Assembly (NCBI GenBank): GCA_016748015.1
Contig: JAAOMT010000288.1
Location: forward strand, 7,330-24,232
Reading direction: 5' to 3'
Source: Geosiphon pyriformis
Lineage: Eukaryota > Glomeromycota > Glomeromycetes > Archaeosporales > Geosiphonaceae
DNA length: 16,903 nucleotides
Shown here: in pieces, positions 8,725-15,721 of the stretch
How the letters are laid out: each line of letters begins with the position of its first letter
Position numbering within the stretch: position 1 is the stretch's first letter
Notes under the pieces: generated by a model
The model's database searches: none
What the model saw: only the letters and a program-made list of their open reading frames with translations
Told to the model about the DNA's origin: nothing
Program-made: the position numbers and the translations under genes

Positions 8725-8862
8725 TAGTTATGTTGTAGTAAATGTTAACTCTTTCCCAGGAATTGCTTATCTAAAAGCTCACTAAAAATATGTGTAGTTA
8801 CTTTGCTGTGAAAATCAACTCTTTTACAGGAATCTCATCTGTAGGTTATCTTAATGATTGTA
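8725..8862. repeat. Two degenerate 70-bp direct repeats in the R/U5 part of the LTR
   Basis: TAGTTA followed by a T/G-rich stretch, then AACTCTTT and CAGGAAT, occurs from 8725 and again from 8795, a period of 70 bp. A weaker third relative may lie near 8588-8620. No function is evident. They may be traces of duplication that lengthened the untranslated leader. The matching part of the left LTR is outside the window. Confidence 0.5.
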
Positions 8863-8955
8863 ATAAGAAAAGAAAAAGAAAAATAAAAGAAATGTAAAAG
8901 AAATAGAATTTTATCAAGAGAAACATTTTCGATCCAGGCCTGGAGTCACTAACTG

Positions 8956-8961
8956 TTTATT
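8956..8961 (-). promoter_or_regulatory. Candidate polyadenylation signal in the LTR
   Basis: The element strand reads AATAAA here and at 83-88 in the left LTR, about 150 bases downstream of the inferred transcription start. It is followed by an A-rich stretch on the plus strand near 8870-8905. This could define the end of the R region. AATAAA is common by chance in such AT-rich DNA, so the call rests on its conserved position in both LTRs. Confidence 0.35.
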
Positions 8962-9138
8962 GAAATTGATAGCTAATCAATTTCAAAACGTTAGTTGAGT
9001 TTTGGGGATTTTCTAAGTGTAATACTTAAAGAATTTGGTTTTTTGAATTATTTGATATTTATTTTTTTTGTGTATGTAGGAATGGTTCTAAGTGATAAAT
9101 CTAAAGTAAGATACATTTTCTCGAAAAGAGAAGCTCTT

Positions 9139-9146
9139 CTTTTATA
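9139..9146 (-). promoter_or_regulatory. TATA box of the LTR promoter
   Basis: The minus strand reads TATAAAAG here and at the matching site 266-273 in the other LTR. Just downstream is a near-palindrome (GAAGAGCTTC), which overlaps the zone where transcription would begin, about 25-35 bases further on. The position, between upstream phased repeats and a downstream AATAAA, fits a retrotransposon U3 promoter. No transcript evidence is available, so the start site is inferred. Confidence 0.6.
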
Positions 9147-9196
9147 CAACTTGTTGTAACACTATTCTATGAACTTAAACTTTGCTATTTTCTACA

Positions 9197-9317
9197 ATTT
9201 TGCTGAACTAAAGATACATTTCGGCGAACTACAAGTTATTTTTGCAAACTATTAGATATTTTGGTGAACTATCAATTATTTTGGCAAATTTCTACAAATT
9301 TTGGTGAACTTTTGAAT
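9197..9317 (-). repeat. Six tandem 20-bp repeats in U3, 5' LTR copy
   Basis: Units start at 9197 (21 bp), 9218, 9238, 9258, 9278 and 9298, the last five exactly 20 bp each. On the plus strand each begins ATTT and shares the core ATTTTGGCGAACT with small changes. The array lies about 50-170 bp upstream of the TATA box on the element strand, where an upstream activating array would sit. The 20-bp period is close to two helical turns, so copies would face the same side of DNA. Several differences between units, and between the two LTRs, are CG to TG or CA. Confidence 0.85.
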
Positions 9318-9524
9318 GTTACATAGTTCAGGGTATTGCATGATTTGATCATCGCAATTAGGTTACATTTGTGTTGTGTACAAATTGGGTTATTAATCAA
9401 ATAATAATTTTGGACATTTTGCTAATGTAATAAGTGATAATTTGAAATGATAATATGCTAATTAATAATAGGATTTATAAGATAATTTCATGCTAAATAA
9501 TATCTCTAATTTCATCTGGTAACA

Positions 9525-9529
9525 TCATG
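9525..9529. repeat. Candidate target site duplication of the Gypsy insertion (TCATG), one copy visible
   Basis: Ty3/Gypsy integrases usually duplicate 4-6 bp. The five bases after the LTR end at 9524 are TCATG. The partner should lie just left of the 3' LTR, about 330 bp before position 1, and so is not visible. The length of five is assumed. Confidence 0.35.
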
Positions 9530-10658
9530 AACACACCTAAGGAAAAAATTGTTACTGCAATAGCTAAGTTTGATAAAATTAAGTTAATCAAAATTTAATT
9601 AATTGGTATGTAATAAAAGACTATGGTAAAATTTACTAAATTTGATCAGCTGAACAGTTGGCTTCTAAATAGTCATTCTTAATTGAAAAAAATTCAGTGC
9701 ATGTAGCTATGGTTATAAATAATTATAATACTTAGATATCTAAGAATTGATTTAAGACACTACTATTATTTTGCCAGTGAGAACAACTGCTTATGATTTG
9801 GGTACTCTTTTGAAAGGAGGAAATGCGAAAACATGTATCATAAATTGATTATTGAATTCTGGCAATAGAATTCACTGTGCTGTAGTTGGTTTTAAGTCTA
9901 AAAATAGAATAGAATCTGTATATTGCATTGAGCTAATATTTGGTGAAGTTAAACTCACTTGAGCAAGATTAGATCTGGTTTGGTGTGATAAGTGTGAGAA
10001 GTTAAGTCATTCTGCATTAGAGTGTAATATAGCAAGTATGGCTGCCCCTTTGGCTGCAAAGTCATTTAAGAAGTCTATTTTTGAGGTGAATTGTCTTTAT
10101 TTGGCCAAGTTGTACACTAAAAAGAGTGTTTCTATTTTTCATTCTGCTGTCTTTGGTGGCAAATCTTGGGCCCAAGTGGTTTCACTTGCTGTCTATTTGG
10201 GAAATAGTTCCTATTTCTGGTTTTTTGAATGTCAAGAAACATTTGTTGGTTGTTCAGAATATTTTTCTGTAGTTGACTACTTAGCTTCTTTGGAATAATC
10301 TTTGAAACTCTTGGTTAATCAAGTATCAAGTATAGTGTACAAGTTAAATGACATAAAGCTGGTGCTTTTGATATCTGTCTCCAATTTTATTGTCCCAATT
10401 ATTCTTATTCCAACACTATTAGTACCAGATCTGGATATGATTTTGGATGATATGTTGATGATTCTTATTTTTTCCCTTTCAGTTGTTAACAGTATCACTT
10501 TTGGTCTTGGTTCAAGTAGTTCAAAGATTCTTACCACTAAGATGGATGGTTTGAAATAAAAAATGGTTGTTTTAGAAGTGTTAGTCAACTCAGTTTTGAA
10601 GAAGTTAGATCATCTGTGCTCTAATTTGGGTTCTTCAGCTCTCCTTTCATCTCAATGA
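9528..10658 (+). pseudogene. LINE A ORF1, RNA-binding protein with CCHC knuckle and coiled coil, 5' truncated
   Basis: Reading starts within the protein directly at the LTR (MNTPKEKIVTAIAKFDKIK at 9528), broken by TAA at 9597 and further stops. It shifts frame once near 9755-9780 and then stays in one frame to 10658, with TGA at 9846 and 9960 and TAA at 10296 and 10557. The CCHC knuckle is at 9984-10025. After it come a KSWAQVVSLA stretch and two leucine-rich heptad stretches (about 10286-10360 and 10563-10625) that look like a coiled coil. ORF1 proteins of LINEs bind element RNA and form multimers. The natural stop TGA at 10656-10658 overlaps the ORF2 start. In this frame TGA at 9960 sits where Trp is likely. 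Confidence 0.8.
9984..10025 (+). other. CCHC zinc knuckle of LINE ORF1
   Basis: The codons read CDKCEKLSHSALEC, a C-x2-C-x4-H-x4-C knuckle, in the same frame as the open stretch 10038-10298. It lies upstream of the first ATG of that stretch, which shows that the ATG at 10038 is internal and not the true start. Confidence 0.88.
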
Positions 10659-11350
10659 CAGATTTGGTTTGGAGGTTTGCTACATGTAATATTAGGAGCA
10701 TCAATGTTCCTGCAAAATTGGATGACATTGTTTATTGGCATAAAAATTTGGGTAACTTGGTTTCTATTGTTACTAAGACTAAATTAAGGTCTAACATTAG
10801 GCCATAGATTATGAATAAGTTTGATGAAGTTTGGATTTTTACTTCTGAGCTGGATGTAAGATTTTTTAGTGTTGAGATTGCTATTATTATGAACAGTTCT
10901 TTGGCTTATTATGTATCTAATATGAAAAAGATTTCTGGTCAGCTGATTTCTGTGTGTCTTTGTTTAAGAACAAACTTTCAGTTATAATCTTGAAGTTGTA
11001 TACTAGTGCTTTTATTGATGTATGTTTTAACCAAGCTTTTGATATCAATTTTTTGATCTCTAAAGTGGTTAATTCAAGTTTTTTTACAGTTTTGAATGGT
11101 GACTTCAATGAAAATAAAGCCAAAAGAAATGCAAGTTTCAAGTTTTGTGTGGATCTGGGCTTGGTTAACACCTTTAATAAATATTCTTTTACCAAAGCTT
11201 CTACTTGAAGCAATTTCAGAGGTGTAAAAAAGGTGATAGATTTTATTTTTGTGAGTGGAAATCTGGCTTCTGCTGTCACATCACATAGAGTTAATGACAT
11301 ATCTAAATTTTTTAATATGGATCATAAGTCAGTTTCAATTTCAATTAATT
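10655..11350 (+). pseudogene. APE-type endonuclease domain of LINE ORF2
   Basis: This domain nicks target DNA to prime reverse transcription. Family motifs seen are ATCNIRSIN with the Asn, IVTKTKLR where the catalytic Glu of ETK has become Lys, LNGDFNENK (GDFN at 11098-11109), VIDFIFVS, and MDHKSVSI with the Asp-His pair (11320-11325). TAG at 10805 and TGA at 11206, plus one frameshift near 10950, break it. Glu to Lys is a G-to-A change, in line with the rest of the element. Confidence 0.85.
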
Positions 11351-12169
11351 TGGGTAGACTTTTGAACACTTGTCTTATCAGCACTCATAAACAGACCAAC
11401 TGTAATCAGTGGAAGTTTAAATTGAAGAATGCTAATGAGACTTAATGGTTGTATTTTAAGAAGTGTTTTTCTGCTGAGTTGTTAGTTAGATCCACCACAT
11501 TTGGAAATACAAAAGACAATGATGACTTGGATATAATATAGAAAGTGTTAAAAGAAGCCATGATACAAGCTACTACTAAGATGTTTTCTAAGAGTTGGTA
11601 TAGTAAGTATGATTGTTCAAGGAACAAACAATCTTCAAAATTCTATAAATTGGAGCTGTTTATTGCTAAGATTGTGAGATGTTAGAATTCAGAAGATTTT
11701 CTGAATTTTGACTGTCTAGTTAAAATTTGGTCAGCTATTGATATGGTTGAGACATCCAAGATTACTAGTATAGTTCTAGATAGTAAAAGTTCAGTAAAAC
11801 TGCTTAGGCATTTGTCAGTAGTAAGGAAAGGGTATTGAAGATCTAAGTTTTATAAGTCAAAAACTGCTGAAAACACAGCTATTAGGAAGGCAATTAACCA
11901 TTATATGGAAAAGTTTTGTTCTAACAAAGAGCATATAATCAAGAGCATTTTGAAATACCCATTTTGCAAGGTTGTTTTGGATTACTTGGTAGTAGATGAT
12001 GCAATAGTGATTGAGCCTGATGAAGTAAAGCTTAAAATTAATGAGATCATAGAAAGATGAAAAAAAAAATAGTCAGTGCTTTTGAAGATGCCCAATTTTT
12101 GGTCTTATTAATATATGTCTTTAGATTATGTGAATGATAATGCTTTCTCTGGTGTAATGAAGGTAATTA

Positions 12170-13200
12170 ACATGAGAAAATTGTCTTTGGTTGTTAACAA
12201 TTTGCCAAATAACAAAGCTGCTGAGTTGTTAGGGATACTTAATAAACTTTGAAAACACTATAATAAAAAGATGTTGGTTTGTCTTTTAACATTATTAAAT
12301 ACATGTTGGCTTTGAATACAGTTCCAATTTTCTGGAAAAGAGTATGGGTTTCAATGATTCCAAAATTTTATGAATGGAATGGCATATTAACGAACACTAA
12401 GCCTATTGTATTAATTAAGACTGCTCAAAAAATCTTGTCCAAGATTTTTTCCGACCAAATATCTTCAACTTATAGCAAATTTAATGTTCTTTATGGTAAT
12501 AATTTTTTAGTGCTGAAGGATACTTCAACTCAATCTTTTATTTTTGCCATTGGGTCAATTGTTGAAGATGCTTTAGAGAAAAATAAGAAGTTCTGGCTAG
12601 TATTATAGAACATGCACAAAGCTTATGATTTGATAGGCTGGTATTATCTAAAGACTAGCCTGTATTACATTAAAATATACAATCAGTTTATTGGGTTTTT
12701 TGGTAACATTTATGAGAATAGAATTAATAAAGTAATAATAAATTTTGGGCTTTCAAACAGTTACAAAGTACATGATGGTTTAGATCAGAGTGAAGTCTTT
12801 TCTTCACTTCTATAGAGGATCTTTTATGATCCACTTTTGTGTGAGATAAAAAAACATAAACACTTATATAGATATAGAATTAATACTAGGTTTATGGTAA
12901 AGTCTGGTAAGGTTAAAGCAGTTAAAGGAAAAACTTTTTTTTTGGCAGCTGGCGCCTTTGTTGATAATACAATTTGGATTGGAAGTTGTCAAACTTCCAC
13001 ACAGCATATTTTGGATATTGCTAATAGATTTTTGAAGTCAATAACATTTCAATTAATAATGATAAAATGGTAGCTATTCTGATCAATTAAAGCATCAAGT
13101 TTGCTTTACTGTTAATTAATGGTCTGCCAATTTCAATTGCTAAAAGGAATAAGGCACACAGATACTTGGGCATTTTTTTATCCACTAAGGGTCTCTCTAA
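12170..13200 (+). pseudogene. Reverse transcriptase domain of LINE ORF2, both Asp motifs damaged
   Basis: The domain starts with NNKAAELLGILNKL, then WVSMIPKFYEWNG, LTNTKPIVLIKTAQKILSKI and NFLVLKDTSTQSFIF. Motif A reads NMHKAYDLIGW with Asn at 12609-12611 where the catalytic Asp is expected. A TAG just before it (12606) fits CAG. HDGLDQSEVFSSLL is followed by TAG at 12813, then RIFYDPLLCE. Motif C reads AFVDNTIWIG: the second Asp of the DD pair is Asn (12966-12968). HRYLGIFLST follows at about 13160. Both Asp losses are single G-to-A changes. Confidence 0.88.
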
Positions 13201-14049
13201 GCCTAGTTTGGCTTAGGCTCATATGAATGTAAGATTTTTTTCTAATGTTGTATTAAGAAAAACTATCATAGATAAACAATTTTCTTACTTGGTTTCAGCT
13301 ATTTTGTAGCCAATTTTTAGCTATAGAATGCAGTTTAATTTTGTCTCTGTGGTTGTATGCCACAAGTGGAATGTAATAATCAGAAAAAGTTTTAAAGCCA
13401 AGACTGGTTTACTGTGTAATTTTTTAGTGAGGTTTTGCATCATCCATTTTTGTATGATTTAAAATTTTTTGAGCAAGTACAGGCTAAAGAGAAGCTGGCC
13501 ACACTGATTTTTTTCTCCAATGCTTATGGCATTATTGGACATTTGTTTAAACATAAGTTTTTAGATATGCAGGTTTTGAAGTGATCTTCTTTAGACTTTT
13601 TACAATATTTTGTTAGATTGTAAGTTAGTCCAGTAAATAATTTTTTGGCTGGTGTAATAAAATTTTTTTTGAAGAATAAGCTTTTTTTGGCAAACAATCT
13701 GCCCAATGCTTTTCATAAATCCAGCAAGTTTCTAATATCTAGAATCTTGGGGTATTCCTTATATTATAATTGTGTTTTTTTTTGAAATAATTTAGTGTTG
13801 CTTTTAATGATAGGCTTCTGGACAAAAGAGGAAAGGTAATAAACTGGAAAATGTTTTAGTAGTAGAAAAAGTTAGATCTAAGAGGCTCTGTATCTTACTT
13901 GTTCATTCTAGCTACTGAGTTTATGAACAAGCAAGTTTTTTTAAAGGCTAACTCTACTAATACTTCTGAATTACCAGTGCTGAATGTTTTAGAATCTGAG
14001 GCATTTTTTAATGTCTATGGTAAACTGATGAAAGTTTGGTCTAATTGTA

Positions 14050-14430
14050 TTGAGATCTACACAGATAAGTTCTTAAAGAGTGCTAGTTCTGCTAAGATGG
14101 CAAGTGGTGTGACTGCTTATTTTCTGGCCACAAACATGGGTATTGGGGTTAGAGTGCTTGGGCTTTTGTTTTCTATTTTGGCTGAATTGCAAGCAATTGT
14201 TTTGGCCTTAGAGTATATTCTGTTTTTTTGTGTTATAGTTTTGTATTTGTACAGCCAATTTGCAATTGATACTTGTATAGCAGAGTTTTTTTTTGTTATG
14301 CTTAATTTTTGCAATTATTGCTAGATTAAGAGATTGCATATTGTCAATTTTATCAAGAATAAAAACATTTTGGTTAAGTAGGTAAAAGTTAAAAGACATT
14401 CTAAGGTTCTGAACAATATTAAGACTGATA
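14050..14430 (+). pseudogene. RNase H domain of LINE ORF2
   Basis: IEIYTDKFLKS has the first Asp (14064-14066), but the Gly of TDG is Lys. ILAELQAIVLALEYI has the Glu. VLYLYSQFAID lacks the Asp expected before Ser-Gln. Beyond a TAG at 14322 the frame goes on with VKVKRHSKVLNNIKTD, which keeps the late His and Asp of type I RNase H. A Trp-to-TAG change is likely both at 14322 and at 14379 before VKVK. Fungal Tad- and I-like LINEs often carry this domain at this place. Confidence 0.75.
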
Positions 14431-14794
14431 AATTAGTAAGCAAGACTGCTTTTTTTTCACTTTTTTTACCAGTTGAGATTCGGAAATAGATTCTGGTGGC
14501 TAAAATACTGCTGTATTTAGTAACACTTGTCATTTTGTTTGTAATCTGTACTAATTAATTTGCTGTGCTTAATAAAAGGCTGGTTCTGGCTATAGTGTTG
14601 TTTAAAATGTCATGATTAGGAGAATAGATTGGAATATTATTGTGAAAGTTTGGCATTTTGATTTACATATGCTCTCTAAATTTACTAGTAAGAGCTTGGC
14701 TAGTATACATACTTACCTAATGAAAGCAATACATAAACAATTGTTGGTGGCAGTTAGGAAGAGATTATATGACAAAGATTATCCTAAGGTGCTG

Positions 14795-14842
14795 TGCTTG
14801 CTGTGTGGTGAAGTGGAGGTATCTGATCATGTTTTTACTTGT
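14795..14842 (+). other. Zinc-binding motif in the ORF2 C-terminal region
   Basis: The codons read CLLCGEVEVSDHVFTC, that is C-x2-C-x7-H-x3-C. This resembles the zinc-binding tail found behind the RT in many LINE proteins and could contact nucleic acid. It is intact here, and also in the opposite copy at 16216-16263, although the rest of that copy is badly decayed. Confidence 0.8.
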
Positions 14843-15321
14843 TCTGGTGATATTGAATTCCATAAAAACATTTTGAATAAAGCTGCTAAGAAATGGGTAT
14901 TGTTAACTGGTTTTTCCTGTTCATCAAATGTTTTATGTTCACTTTCAATGTGCTTTTCTGACATAGGCTTATACTCTGCTATATGCAAGAGTTTCATATT
15001 AAAGAATTGGTTTGCTGAAACCATCCAAATATTTGAGGAAAAAAAAAACTGCTTTGGTTTTTATTAAATATGTTAAGTTTGTAATTGAATTACATTATTC
15101 TAACTAGATCCAAACATAGGGTAGATATAAAGAAAGCTGGTTTAATCAAGAATAATGGCATGGTTTCAAAATTGTCTCAATGTTTAGTATTAATATTGTC
15201 AGATAAAATGATTCATATGCTTGGTGTTTTGGAATCTTTTGTTGTCAATTTTGATAGACACAGATTGTGTCATTTTTTTTCTGGTTTGAATGATGATGTG
15301 TGTGTTTGCATAAATGTGTAG

Positions 15322-15468
15322 TGTAGTTTTGTCTGGTTCGAGTGACTGGTCATATGTAGAAAGTGCATGAACTGTATTTAGTCTGTTCCACTTAGTTTGG
15401 TTCTATGTACTAAATAGCAATTAGGCTTTACTTATTAAATTATGTAATAAAAAATAAAAAATAAAAAA
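15322..15468 (+). other. LINE A 3' UTR and A-rich tail
   Basis: After the ORF2 stop come about 125 bases without coding sense, which align with the 3' UTR of LINE B on the minus strand (for example AATAGCAATTAG in both). The end is a tandem repeat TAAAAAA, three copies at 15448-15468, the kind of simple-repeat tail many LINEs carry in place of a pure poly(A). This marks the 3' end of LINE A. Confidence 0.75.
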
Positions 15469-15579
15469 TAGTAATTGTAAAAATAAAAACATAAAAAATT
15501 ATAATTAAAATTCTTTAAAATATTCTTTATATTTTTTAAATAAACTGGTATTTTTAATATTGCTTTAAAATAAAAACCA
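15469..15579. other. AT-rich spacer between the two LINE tails
   Basis: About 110 bases made almost only of A and T, with short A-runs and T-runs. I see no coding sense, no tRNA and no clear repeat beyond low complexity. It may be residual tail sequence of both elements or original host DNA. Confidence 0.6.
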
Positions 15580-15721
15580 AAATTTTTTTATTATTATTAA
15601 ATATTTAATAAATAAAGTCTAATTGCTATTTAATATATAGAATTAAATTAAGTAACTTAAACTAAATACAATTCACACTTTTACTACATATAATCAGCCA
15701 CTTAGATCAAATAAGACAACA

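Larger units (their letters stand above)
1..9524 (-). mobile_element. Ty3/Gypsy LTR retrotransposon, nearly full length, decayed
   Basis: Two direct repeats of the same sequence (1-651 and 8544-9524) flank about 7.9 kb of internal sequence. Read on the minus strand, the internal part has a primer binding site beside the right LTR, then gag, protease, cysteine-rich insert, dUTPase, reverse transcriptase, RNase H, integrase and a third ORF, and a polypurine tract beside the left LTR. Integrase after RNase H is the Ty3/Gypsy order. The LTR ends form the inverted repeat TGTTACC...GGTAACA. About 330 bp of the left LTR lies outside the window, so full length would be about 9.85 kb. The element cannot be autonomous: about 23 in-frame stops and several lost catalytic residues. 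It sits inside ORF1 of a non-LTR element (9525 onward), so it inserted later than that element. Confidence 0.95.
8544..9524 (-). repeat. 5' LTR of the Gypsy element, complete (981 bp)
   Basis: The outer edge (9524) is where similarity to the left LTR ends and LINE coding sequence begins. The inner edge (8544) is set by TGTTACC at 8544-8550, the inverted match of the GGTAACA that ends at 9524, followed two bases further in by a primer-binding-site-like sequence. On the element strand the order is U3 with six 20-bp repeats, a TATA box, a probable start near 9110, an AATAAA at 8961-8956, then a long R/U5 part with two 70-bp repeats. The left copy covers only the outer two thirds, so 8544-8873 cannot be compared within this window. 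Confidence 0.92.
10655..15321 (+). pseudogene. LINE A ORF2: endonuclease, reverse transcriptase, RNase H, zinc-binding tail
   Basis: The ATG at 10655 starts MTDLVWRFATCN, an endonuclease-type N-terminus, and overlaps the ORF1 stop by the ATGA tetranucleotide. The frame changes near 10950, 12300, 13030, 13430, 13790, 14580 and 15100. Each stretch between is one frame with nonsense codons, for example 10805, 11206, 11443, 12606, 12813, 13857-13865 (three TAG in a row) and 14322. Domains are endonuclease (10655-11350), RT (about 12170-13200), RNase H (about 14050-14430) and a zinc-binding motif (14795-14842). The end VCINV-TAG at 15319-15321 matches the end of the second copy, LINE B. It is inactive: catalytic residues of all three enzymes are changed. 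Confidence 0.88.
9525..15468 (+). mobile_element. LINE A: non-LTR retrotransposon, 5' end lost beyond the Gypsy insertion
   Basis: The plus strand holds, in order, the end of an ORF1 with a CCHC knuckle and coiled coil, an ORF2 of about 1,550 codons with endonuclease, reverse transcriptase, RNase H and a zinc-binding tail, a short 3' UTR and an A-rich tandem-repeat tail. There are no LTRs around it. This is the plan of LINE-type elements of the Tad/I-like kind with APE-type endonuclease and RNase H. From memory, the protein resembles a LINE family common in arbuscular mycorrhizal fungi; this is not checked. It has many stops, about seven frameshifts in ORF2 and almost no CpG. ORF1 begins mid-protein at the LTR boundary, so the 5' part should lie left of the window. 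Confidence 0.9.

Noticed and set aside
9139-9160. Heat-shock element in the near-palindrome by the TATA box
   Set aside because: GAA and TTC are four bases apart where two are needed, so the spacing does not fit.
10319-10588. Minus-strand ORF opposite LINE ORF1
   Set aside because: It lies antisense to the ORF1 coiled-coil part, which continues in frame on both sides. No independent coding signal.
10917-11300. Minus-strand ORF of 127 codons
   Set aside because: It is antisense to the endonuclease motifs GDFN and IDFI on the plus strand and is explained as a shadow.
9525-15447. Classical RIP limited to CpA as the only process
   Set aside because: The strongest signal in this part is loss of CpG, and several Gypsy stops are best explained by CGA to TGA. 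CpA changes are also present, so a mixed or methylation-driven process fits better. A context count would be decisive.
15469-15579. tRNA or other RNA gene in the spacer between the LINE tails
   Set aside because: Only low-complexity A/T runs, with no cloverleaf or box motifs.
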